In this document: piece by piece, positions 33,426-41,322 of the stretch
How the letters are laid out: each line of letters begins with the position of its first letter
Numbering within the stretch: the first letter of the stretch is position 1
Origin: Massilia sp.
GTDB taxonomy: Bacteria; Pseudomonadota; Gammaproteobacteria; Burkholderiales; Burkholderiaceae_D
Assembly: GCA_025359245.1 (NCBI GenBank)
Contig: JANYGW010000163.1
Span: forward strand, 1 to 55,226
Reading direction: 5' to 3'
DNA length: 55,226 bases
The notes under the pieces: model-generated
What the model was told of the DNA's origin: nothing
Databases searched by the model: none
The model's input: only the letters and a program-made list of their open reading frames with translations
Made by a program: the position numbers and the translations under genes

Positions 33426-35339
33426 ATGTCCGAGGCCGCGGACCCCAGTCCGCTCAGCCGCGCGCTGGCGGCGGCCGGCCGGGACCTGAACGCGCTGCTG
33501 GCGCAGCACGCCGCAGCCAGCCCTGATCTCGCCGCCGCGCTGGCGGCGATGCTGGGCGAACGCCTGGCCAATCTGCACGCGATCGCCGCGCGCGCGGAGC
33601 ACGAGCGCAACCTGGCCGACGCCGCGCTGCGCGACAGCGAGCACAGGCAGCGCCTGTCGGCCCGGATCTTCGACAGTACCCAGGACAGCATCATGATGAC
33701 CGATGCCAAGGGCGACATCATCGGCGTCAACGCCGCCTTTGAACAGGCCACCGGCTACACCGAACAGGAGGTGCTGGGCCGCAATCCGCGCCTGCTGGCC
33801 TCGGGGCGCCACGACAGCGCGTTTTACGGCGCCATCTGGACCTGCCTGGAAACCAGCGGCCAGTGGCGCGGCGAGATCTGGAACCGCCGCAAGAACGGCC
33901 AGGTCTATCCCGAGCGCTACGCCATCGACGCGGTCTACGGCGCCGACGGCGCCATCAGCGCCTTCGTGTCGGTCTCGAGCGACGTCAGCGCGCTGCGCGC
34001 GGCGCACCACCAGGTCGACTTCCTGAGCAACCACGATCCCCTGACGCTGCTGCCGAACCGCGCAGTGCTGGCCGAGCGCACCCGCCAGGCGATCGCCGCG
34101 GCGCGCCACGGCGAACGCCAGATCGCGCTGCTGCTGTTTAACCTGGACCGGCTGCAGCGCATCAACGACAGCCTGGGCCACGAAACGGGCGACGCCATGC
34201 TGCAGGAGATGGCGCGCCGTGCCGGCCTGCTGGCCGGGCCGGACGACATCCTGGCCCACATGGGCGGCGACGAATTCGTGCTGCTGCTGACCGACTGCCT
34301 CGATTCGGACGCCGTCATCGGCGCGGCCAAACGCCTGATCGACGACATCTCGCGCCCGGTGCAGGTGGGCGGGCATGACCTGATCCTCACCGCCAGCGTG
34401 GGCATCAGCATCTATCCGCGCGACGGCGCCAATCCGAGCGAACTGCTCAAGGCGGCCGACGTCGCGCTGTCGCACATGAAGGACACGGGGCGCAACGGCT
34501 TCCGCTTCTTCAAGGGCGAAATGAACGCCCATGCGCTGCGCTGGATGTCGCTCGAAACCCATTTGCGGCGCGCCATCGAGCGCGGCGAGCTGTCGCTCAA
34601 CTACCAGCCGCAGATTTCGATCTCGGACGGGCGCATCTGCAGCATGGAAGCGCTGCTGCGCTGGCGCAGCCCGGAACTGGGGCAAGTCGCGCCGGGCGAC
34701 TTCATCGCGCTGGCCGAAGACACCGGCATGATCCTGCCGATCGGGAACTGGGTGATCCGCCAGGCCTGCCTGCAGAACAAGGCCTGGCAGGACGCCGGCC
34801 TGACGCCGCTGCGGGTCGCCGTCAACGTCTCGGCCCACCAGTTCATGGCCGGCACGGTGCCGGCGGTGGTGGCCGACGCCTTGCTCGAAAGCGGCCTCGA
34901 AGCGCGCTACCTCGAGATCGAACTGACCGAGAGCGTCATGATGCACGACAGCGAATCGACCGCCGCCCAATTGGCCGAGCTGACCGAGATGGGCGTGTCG
35001 ATTTCGCTCGACGACTTCGGCACCGGCTACTCCTCGCTCGGCTACCTGTCGCGTTTCATGCTCGACAAGCTCAAGATCGACCAGAGCTTCGTGCGCAACA
35101 TCACCACCGAACCGCGCAGCGCCGCGATCGCCCAGGCCACCATCGCGCTGGCGCACGGCCTGTCGCTGGTGGTCATCGCCGAGGGCGTCGAGACCGAAGG
35201 CCAGCTGGCCTTCCTGCGCGCGATCGGCTGCGACGAAGTCCAGGGCTACCTGTTCAGCCGCGCGGTGCCGCCGGACGAAATGGCGCGCCTGATCAGCGGG
35301 GCCTCACAATTGCTGCGCCTTGAGCCCGCCACGGAGTAG
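33426..35339 (+). CDS. PAS-GGDEF-EAL cyclic-di-GMP signalling protein
   Basis: 637 residues from the ATG at 33426, chosen for GGGAGG seven bases upstream; the frame is open back to 33234. A helical N-terminus (1-70) is followed by a PAS domain (75-190; DSTQDSIMMTDAKGDIIGVN and NRRKNGQVYPERY), GGDEF (about 205-365; HMGGDEFVLLL) and EAL (about 380-630; MEALLRWRSPELG, DDFGTGYSSLGYLSRF). No RxxD I-site precedes GGDEF (the region reads GPDDILAHM). The EAL domain appears complete, so phosphodiesterase activity is likely. Cytosolic. An M16 peptidase gene follows after 34 bp. Confidence 0.92.
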   Translation: MSEAADPSPLSRALAAAGRDLNALLAQHAAASPDLAAALAAMLGERLANLHAIAARAEHERNLADAALRDSEHRQRLSARIFDSTQDSIMMTDAKGDIIGVNAAFEQATGYTEQEVLGRNPRLLASGRHDSAFYGAIWTCLETSGQWRGEIWNRRKNGQVYPERYAIDAVYGADGAISAFVSVSSDVSALRAAHHQVDFLSNHDPLTLLPNRAVLAERTRQAIAAARHGERQIALLLFNLDRLQRINDSLGHETGDAMLQEMARRAGLLAGPDDILAHMGGDEFVLLLTDCLDSDAVIGAAKRLIDDISRPVQVGGHDLILTASVGISIYPRDGANPSELLKAADVALSHMKDTGRNGFRFFKGEMNAHALRWMSLETHLRRAIERGELSLNYQPQISISDGRICSMEALLRWRSPELGQVAPGDFIALAEDTGMILPIGNWVIRQACLQNKAWQDAGLTPLRVAVNVSAHQFMAGTVPAVVADALLESGLEARYLEIELTESVMMHDSESTAAQLAELTEMGVSISLDDFGTGYSSLGYLSRFMLDKLKIDQSFVRNITTEPRSAAIAQATIALAHGLSLVVIAEGVETEGQLAFLRAIGCDEVQGYLFSRAVPPDEMARLISGASQLLRLEPATE

Positions 35340-35373
35340 AATTCGAGCTTGATTTTTTCTTTCTGAAAAGCCC

Positions 35374-38193
35374 ATGCTCAAGCATCTCGTCCGTTCCGCT
35401 GCCGCCGCCCTCGTTCTGTGCGCCTTCGCCTGTAGCGCGCACGGCGCCATCGATCCGGCCGCGCCGCTGCCCATCTCGCCGCTGGTCAAGATCGGCAAGC
35501 TGCCCAATGGCCTGACCTACTACCTGCAAAAGAACGGCAAGCCCGAGAAAAAGCTCGAACTGCGCCTGGTCGTCAAGGCCGGCTCCATCCTCGAGGACGA
35601 CGACCAGCAAGGCATGGCCCACCTGGTCGAGCACATGGCGTTCAACGGCTCGACCCATTTCAAGAAATCGCAACTGGTGTCATACCTGCAATCGATCGGC
35701 GTGCAGTTCGGCGCCGACCTGAATGCCTATACCAGCTTCGACGAGACGGTCTACATCCTGCCGATTCCGACCACCAGGCGCGCCAACGTCGACAAGGGCT
35801 TCCAGGTGCTGCGCGACTGGGCCGGCGGGCTGACCATGAACAGCCGCGACATCGAACAGGAGCGCCCGGTGGTGCTGGAAGAAGCGCGCCTGGGCAAAGG
35901 CGCGCGCGACCGCATGGACAAGATCCTGCTGCCGAAGATCTTCAACGGCTCGCGTTACGCGCAGCGCCTGCCGATCGGCCAGGAAGCGGTCATCCGCAAC
36001 GGATCGGCCGATGCGCTGCGCCGCTTCTACAAGGACTGGTACCGTCCCGACCTGATGGCGGTCATCGTGGTCGGCGACTTCGACCAGCGCGAGGCCGAGC
36101 GCCTGGTGAAGCTGCACTTTTCCGACCTGAAGAATCCGGCCAGGGAGCGCCCGCGATTCGAAACGCCGATTTCGCCGCGCAGCGAAACCGAAGCGCTGGC
36201 CATCACCGACAAGGAAGCGAACGGCAATGCGCTGCTGATCCGCTATCCGGTGCGTCCGGTCAAGGAAAGCATCACCTACGGCGGCTACCGCGCCGACCTG
36301 GTGGCTGCATTGTTTACGTCCATGCTCAACCAGCGCCTGCAGGAACTGGCGCAGCAGGCCAATCCGCCGTTCATGGCCGCCGGCAGTTCGGTAGCGAAAC
36401 TGACCGCGCGCTACGAATCGTATAGCGCCTCGGCCTCGCTGGGTAAAGGCGGCGCCGGGCCGGCGATCGACGCGCTGGTCCAGGAGAACGCGCGCGCCAG
36501 CAAATTCGGCTTTGGCGCCGGCGAACTGGAACGGGCCAAGAAGAACATGCAGCGCGAATACGAACGCTCCTACATCGAACGCGACAAGACCAATTCGGCC
36601 AACCAGGTGGGCGAATTCATCCGCAATTTCCTGGAACAGGAAAGCATCCCCGGCATCGAGAACGAATACAACTACACGCGCGCAATGCTGCCCGGGATAA
36701 CGCTGGACGAAGTGAACCGCTATGCGCGCGAGACCATCCCCCTCGATTCGCCCAAGCTGGTCGTGTACATGGGCGCGAGCAATTCGGAACTGCCGACGCC
36801 GACCAGCGCCGAACTGCTGGCCGCGTTCAGCAGCGCCGAGAAAATCGCCATCACCGCGCGCGAAGAGAAGACCTTCGCCGCCAGCGTGATGGCCAAACCG
36901 CCAGTGGCCGGCAGCATCGTCGGCGAAAGCGTCGACAAGCGCCTCGGCCTGACCACGCTGACGCTGTCGAACGGCATCAAGGTGGTGCTCAAGCCGACCG
37001 ATTTCAAGAACGACCAGGTGCTGCTGCTGGCCACGCGCTTCGGCGGCGAATCGCTGTTTGACGAAGCCGACATGTTCAACGCGCGCTATGCCAGCGCGAC
37101 CGTCGCATCGATGGGCGCGGGCGAGCAGTCGCCCACCGACCTGCACAAGATCCTGGCCGGGAAAAGCGCCAGCGTCAGCGTCCACATGAGCGCCTACACC
37201 GAATCGGTGGGCGCCAGCAGCGGCAGCAACGATGTCGAAACCATGCTGCAGCTGCTGTACCTGATGCTGACCGGCGTGCGGCGCGACCAGGACCTGTATC
37301 AGTCGTTTGTCGGCAAGCAGCTCGAGGCCAGCCGCAACGCGCTGTCGCAGCCGGAGGCGGTGTTCCACGACGCGCTCGTTGCCACGCTCTACAACAACCA
37401 TCCGCGCGTGGCGCGCGTGGTGCGTCCGGGCGATTTCGCCAAACTCGACCTTGACCGGATGATCGCGATCTACAAGGAGCGTTTCGGCAGCGCGCGCGGC
37501 ATGACCTTCGTCATGGTGGGCAGCTTCGACATGGACAAGGTCAAGCCGCTGATTGCGAGCTACCTGGCCAGTTTGCCGACGCCGGAAATCAAGGTCGGCT
37601 ACCGCGATGTGGGCATCAAGCCGGTGACCGGTGTCGTCAAGAAGGACGTGCACAGCGGCTCCGAGGCCAAGAGCACGGTCTCGCTCCACTTTACCGGCGA
37701 GGCCGTGTATTCGGAGGCCGAGCAGCTGCGCATGAGCGCCATGATCCAGGTGATGAATTTGCGGATCATCGAGATCCTGCGCGAAAAACTGTCCCTGATC
37801 TACGGCGGCGGCATGAACGGCAGCATCTCCAAGGTGCCCTCGCCGCGCTACGCGATCACCGCCACGCTGCCGACCGGGCCGGCCAACGTCGACAAGGTGA
37901 TCGCGGCGACCTTTGCCGAAATCGAGCGCATGAAAACCCAGGGACCGTCGCAGGCGGACCTGAACAAGGTCAAGCAAAACTGGCTGGAAAACCACCGCAA
38001 GGCGCTGCGCGAGAACGGCTACTGGCTCAGTTCCCTGGAAAATTCGTTATTGCTGGGGACCGATCCGGCCGAGATGCTCGAGTACGACAAACGTGTCAAT
38101 GCGCTGACCACCGATGAACTGAAAGAGACGGCGCGCCGCTATTTCGACATGAAGAACTACGTGCAGCTGGTGCTGTACCCGGAAGCGAAGTGA
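35374..38193 (+). CDS. M16 family zinc peptidase (PqqL-like)
   Basis: 939 residues, with a signal peptide ending about residue 24 (LVLCAFACSAHG), so it is periplasmic. The inverted zinc motif HLVEH is at 83-87 (H83, E86, H87), and a further Glu in VLEEARLGKGARD fits the third ligand. The second M16 half starts near residue 520 and lacks the motif, as in two-domain members. NGLTYYLQKNGKPEKKLELR and the length match PqqL/YddC-type peptidases. Its substrate is unknown. It may be co-transcribed with the upstream c-di-GMP gene. Confidence 0.93.
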   Translation: MLKHLVRSAAAALVLCAFACSAHGAIDPAAPLPISPLVKIGKLPNGLTYYLQKNGKPEKKLELRLVVKAGSILEDDDQQGMAHLVEHMAFNGSTHFKKSQLVSYLQSIGVQFGADLNAYTSFDETVYILPIPTTRRANVDKGFQVLRDWAGGLTMNSRDIEQERPVVLEEARLGKGARDRMDKILLPKIFNGSRYAQRLPIGQEAVIRNGSADALRRFYKDWYRPDLMAVIVVGDFDQREAERLVKLHFSDLKNPARERPRFETPISPRSETEALAITDKEANGNALLIRYPVRPVKESITYGGYRADLVAALFTSMLNQRLQELAQQANPPFMAAGSSVAKLTARYESYSASASLGKGGAGPAIDALVQENARASKFGFGAGELERAKKNMQREYERSYIERDKTNSANQVGEFIRNFLEQESIPGIENEYNYTRAMLPGITLDEVNRYARETIPLDSPKLVVYMGASNSELPTPTSAELLAAFSSAEKIAITAREEKTFAASVMAKPPVAGSIVGESVDKRLGLTTLTLSNGIKVVLKPTDFKNDQVLLLATRFGGESLFDEADMFNARYASATVASMGAGEQSPTDLHKILAGKSASVSVHMSAYTESVGASSGSNDVETMLQLLYLMLTGVRRDQDLYQSFVGKQLEASRNALSQPEAVFHDALVATLYNNHPRVARVVRPGDFAKLDLDRMIAIYKERFGSARGMTFVMVGSFDMDKVKPLIASYLASLPTPEIKVGYRDVGIKPVTGVVKKDVHSGSEAKSTVSLHFTGEAVYSEAEQLRMSAMIQVMNLRIIEILREKLSLIYGGGMNGSISKVPSPRYAITATLPTGPANVDKVIAATFAEIERMKTQGPSQADLNKVKQNWLENHRKALRENGYWLSSLENSLLLGTDPAEMLEYDKRVNALTTDELKETARRYFDMKNYVQLVLYPEAK

Positions 38194-38247
38194 CCCGAAA
38201 CGCGCGCATATGGAAATCGCGGAGTATGCGACTTCGATACATCAACC

Positions 38248-38319
38248 AACGCCGTCCTCGCGAACGCGGGGATCCATACTGAATGTGCTCAGTAAGGGTC
38301 CCCGCGAGGACGATGTTGG
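38248..38319. repeat. Dispersed palindromic repeat (complete copy)
   Basis: The left arm starts CAACGCCGTCCTCGCGAACG and contains GGGGATCCATACTGA; the right arm is its complement, ending CGCGAGGACGATGTTG. It lies between the convergent M16 peptidase and ribE genes, where the stem could also end transcription from either side. Confidence 0.85.
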
Positions 38320-38323
38320 CTTC

Positions 38324-38947
38324 CTACACCATGCGTGTCGTCGCCGACAGCATCCGCTCCACATAGCGCGCGATCAGGTCGATCTCAAGATTGACCTTGC
38401 TGCCCGCCGACAGGTGCTTGAGCGTGGTCACCGAAATCGTATGCGGGATCAGGTTGATCGAAAACCGGCACACGCCCGCCAGGTCTTCGACCCGGTTCAC
38501 CGTCAGTGACACGCCGTTGATCACCACCGAACCCTTGAAGGCCAGGAATTTGCCCAGCTCTTGCGGCGCGTCGATCACCAGCTCCCACGATTCGCCGATC
38601 GCTTCGAAGCGATGCACCTGCCCCAGGCCATCCACATGGCCGGACACCAGGTGCCCGCCCAGGCGCTCGGCCAGGGTCAAGGCCTTTTCCAGGTTGACTT
38701 CGCCCGGCGCATCGAGCCCCACCGTACAGTTCAGGCTCTCGCGCGAGACGTCGACGCTGAACGCGCGCTCCGTCTTGGCGACCACGGTCATGCAGGCGCC
38801 ATTGATGGCGATCGAGTCGCCCAGGCCGACATCGGCCAGCGGCAGGCCGCCCGCATCGATCTCCAGGCGTACGCCCGCGTCCACGCCGTCCTCAAGCGGA
38901 TGGACGGTGCTGATTTTGCCGACAGCGGCGACGATTCCAGTAAACAT
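38324..38947 (-). CDS. ribE: Riboflavin synthase alpha subunit
   Basis: 207 residues starting MFTGIVAAVGKI, the invariant N-terminus. It has two lumazine-binding barrels: GDSIAINGACMTV with NLEKALTLAERLGGHLVSGH, and GSVVINGVSLTVN with NLIPHTISVTTL. It dismutates two lumazines to riboflavin. Its ATG comes 5 bp after the ribD stop, so the two form an operon. The stop abuts the repeat at 38248-38319. Confidence 0.97.
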   Translation of the reverse strand: MFTGIVAAVGKISTVHPLEDGVDAGVRLEIDAGGLPLADVGLGDSIAINGACMTVVAKTERAFSVDVSRESLNCTVGLDAPGEVNLEKALTLAERLGGHLVSGHVDGLGQVHRFEAIGESWELVIDAPQELGKFLAFKGSVVINGVSLTVNRVEDLAGVCRFSINLIPHTISVTTLKHLSAGSKVNLEIDLIARYVERMLSATTRMV

Positions 38948-38952
38948 GCTGC

Positions 38953-40056
38953 TTATTCCTCAGGTGAGATAAATCGGGCCAGGACGCGGATGTCCTCGCC
39001 CATGTGTGTCATTTCGTGAAAACGCAGGCGCACTTTCTGGTCCAGCTGCTGCAGCGCAGGCAGCGCGAACATGCCCTGTCCATCGCCGATCAGGCACGGC
39101 GCCAGGTACACCAGCAGCTCGTCGACGCAGCCTTCGCAGATCAGCGAGCCATTCAGTTTCGAGCCGGCTTCCACATGCAGTTCGTTGATCTCGCGCCGGC
39201 CCAGCTCCAGCATCAGCGCCGCCAGGTCGACCTTGCCGGCGGCGTTGGGCAGCATGATCACGTCATGCCCCGCCGCGCGCAGCGCCGCCTCCTTGGCGGC
39301 GTCCGGCTTGGCGGCCACGATCCAGCTGGCGCCGCCCTGCAGCACGCGCGCTTCCAGATCGATCTCCAGCTTGCTGTCGACGATGATGCGGCGCGGCTGG
39401 CGCGGCGTGTCGACTGCGCGCACATTCAATTGCGGATTGTCGGCCTTGACGGTGCCGATCCCGGTCAGGATCGCGCAGGCGCGGGCGCGCCACGCGTGGC
39501 CGTCGGCGCGGGCCTGCTCGCCGGTGATCCACTGGCTCTGGCCGTTGTGCAGCGCTGTCACGCCATCCAGGCTGGCCGCGGTCTTCATGCGCACCCACGG
39601 GCGCGCGCGCTGCATGCGCGAGAAAAAACCGATGTTCATTTCGTGGGCCTGCGCCGCCAGCACGCCGGATGCGACTTCGATACCGGCCGCCTGCAGCTTG
39701 GCCAGTCCCTGCCCCGCCACCAGCGGATTGGGATCGGTCATGGCCGCGACCACCCGCCCCAGGCCGGCGGCAACCAGCGCGTCCGAGCATGGCGGCGTGC
39801 GGCCATGGTGGTTGCACGGCTCCAGCGTGACATAGGCAGTGGCGCCGTGCACGTCGTGGCCGTTGGCTGCGGCGTCGCGCAGGGCCATGATTTCGGCGTG
39901 CGCCTGCCCGGCCGGCTGCGTGTGCCCGGCGCCGAGGACCACGCCATCACGCACGATCACGCAGCCGACGCGCGGATTGGGCGCTGTCGTGTACATGCCG
40001 CGCGCGGCCCACGCCAGGGCGAGCTGCATGCCTTCGGTATCGTTTTGTATGTGCAC
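38953..40056 (-). CDS. ribD: Bifunctional riboflavin biosynthesis deaminase/reductase
   Basis: 367 residues. The N-terminal deaminase has the zinc motifs HAEIMAL and PCNHHGRTPPC. The C-terminal reductase (from about 145) has PWVRMKTAASLDGVTAL, SQWITGEQARADGHAWRARA and ELHVEAGSKLNGSLI. It converts the GTP cyclohydrolase product through steps two and three of the pathway. Upstream of ribE in one operon. In many relatives ribD follows nrdR directly; here a pilin operon lies between. Confidence 0.96.
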   Translation of the reverse strand: MHIQNDTEGMQLALAWAARGMYTTAPNPRVGCVIVRDGVVLGAGHTQPAGQAHAEIMALRDAAANGHDVHGATAYVTLEPCNHHGRTPPCSDALVAAGLGRVVAAMTDPNPLVAGQGLAKLQAAGIEVASGVLAAQAHEMNIGFFSRMQRARPWVRMKTAASLDGVTALHNGQSQWITGEQARADGHAWRARACAILTGIGTVKADNPQLNVRAVDTPRQPRRIIVDSKLEIDLEARVLQGGASWIVAAKPDAAKEAALRAAGHDVIMLPNAAGKVDLAALMLELGRREINELHVEAGSKLNGSLICEGCVDELLVYLAPCLIGDGQGMFALPALQQLDQKVRLRFHEMTHMGEDIRVLARFISPEE

Positions 40057-40163
40057 AGGGTTCCAAACAGTGGTGGCTGACCTGAATTTTACGCCAAGAC
40101 CGTGGATCCAGCATGATGCGGCCTCGCAGAATTCACGGCATCGCTTCTAGTCGCACAACGAAC

Positions 40164-40241
40164 CAACGTCGTCCGCGCCAACGCGGGGATCCATACTGAG
40201 CAAGGTCAGCATGGATTCCGGCGTTCGCGAGGACGACGTTG
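40164..40241. repeat. Dispersed palindromic repeat (complete copy)
   Basis: CAACGTCGTCCGCGCCAACG leads into GGGGATCCATACTGAGC; the right arm returns as CAGCATGGATTCCGGCG and TTCGCGAGGACGACGTTG. The flank CTTGTATTTCAAGTCTC (40244) is shared with 24603. It lies between the ends of ribD's leader and fimT. Confidence 0.85.
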
Positions 40242-40308
40242 ATTCTTGTATTTCAAGTCTCAATTTCACGAATTCTGCAGCAGTTCAGTCCTTAGATAGC
40301 GGCGCGCC

Positions 40309-40857
40309 CTATTCTGGTCCGGAGCAGGTCTCGGGCTCGCGCGCCGGGTTGCAGACACGCGCCCGCCCGAGCATATTGATCCGGATGCGCCGGATCTGCC
40401 CGTCCTGATGCAGCGACAGCGTGCCCCAGCGCGCCGCCAGGCCGCTGGTGTCGCTGCAGCTGCGCCCGGCCCCGTTGTAGGCGATATAGTTGGGCGGCGC
40501 ATTGCTGGTGAAATTGAAGGTGACGGCGATCCCCTCGGCCAGCGGCCCATGGCTGGCGATGACCTCCTCGTCCGGGCCGGGCCGGCGGTCGCCGTTGGCG
40601 TCGATGAACACCACCCAGCCCAGGCGCCAATTGATGCCGGCCGGCTCCAGCGGCACCAGTTGCACCCGGCTGCCGCGCGCAATGGCCTGCGAGCGCGCCA
40701 GGTCGATTGCGCCGAACAGGTCACTGGTGGCGGCATCGAGCCGGTGCCGGTTGATGATGTCGCGCATTTCGGGCGAGGCCAGCCCGATCAGCAGCGCCGC
40801 AATCGCCAGCACGATCATCAGCTCGACCAGCGAAAACGCCAGCGCCGCGCGCTTCAT
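40309..40857 (-). CDS. fimT: Minor pseudopilin of the GspH/FimT type
   Basis: 182 residues from the ATG at 40857, which overlaps the upstream pilin stop (ATGA). The N-terminus MKRAALAFSLVELMIVLAIA is a type IV prepilin sequence. Cleavage would be between Ala and Phe; Ala replaces the usual Gly at -1, and Glu5 is kept. The rest matches GspH/FimT (ARSQAIARGSRVQLV, GWVVFIDANGDR, SLHQDGQIRRIRIN), ending in a Cys-containing tail. Last gene of the minor-pilin operon; helps start pilus assembly. Confidence 0.88.
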   Translation of the reverse strand: MKRAALAFSLVELMIVLAIAALLIGLASPEMRDIINRHRLDAATSDLFGAIDLARSQAIARGSRVQLVPLEPAGINWRLGWVVFIDANGDRRPGPDEEVIASHGPLAEGIAVTFNFTSNAPPNYIAYNGAGRSCSDTSGLAARWGTLSLHQDGQIRRIRINMLGRARVCNPAREPETCSGPE

Positions 40858-41303
40858 GGCCAGCACCCCGCGCCATCGCCGCTGGCGCTGTGCAGCCCCC
40901 CGCTGTCGAGCGTCAGCGTGCCGCACTGCGGATCGTGAAAGCTGGCGTTGACCCTGGCCGTGCCGGGCTCGGCGCGCAACTGGATGCACGCCTGCAGCGA
41001 CTGCTGGCCGCAGGCGCGTCCGCTCAGCTCATAGGCGCTGCGCGGCGCGCTGCTGCCCAGCCACCAGCGAAAATTGCGTTCATCGACACCGCTCGACGCT
41101 GCAGAAAACGCCAGGTAGGTATTGTGCTGGGAGTAGTAGCGCTCCTGCTCCTGCATCGCTTCGAGCAGCGCGACCTGGGCCTCGACCCGGCGCGTCCTGA
41201 TCACGTAGCCCTCGTAATTGGGATACGCCAGCGCCGACAGGATCATCACCATCGCCACGACCACCAGCATTTCAACCAGCGTATATGCCTCGCTGCGTTC
41301 CAT
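40854..41303 (-). CDS. pilE: Type IV minor pilin (PilE-like)
   Basis: 149 residues, with GGGAG before the ATG. MERSEAYTLVEMLVVVAMV is a short prepilin leader with Ala at -1 and Tyr at +1 instead of Gly/Phe, Glu5 conserved. The body has PNYEGYVIRTRRVEAQVALLEAMQEQERYY, typical of PilE minor pilins, and a C-terminal disulfide region (Cys in GRACGQ, QACI and DPQCGTL). Located 19 bp after pilY1 and overlapping fimT. Confidence 0.88.
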   Translation of the reverse strand: MERSEAYTLVEMLVVVAMVMILSALAYPNYEGYVIRTRRVEAQVALLEAMQEQERYYSQHNTYLAFSAASSGVDERNFRWWLGSSAPRSAYELSGRACGQQSLQACIQLRAEPGTARVNASFHDPQCGTLTLDSGGLHSASGDGAGCWP

Positions 41304-41322
41304 TGCGCTCTCCCGGTCTCAG

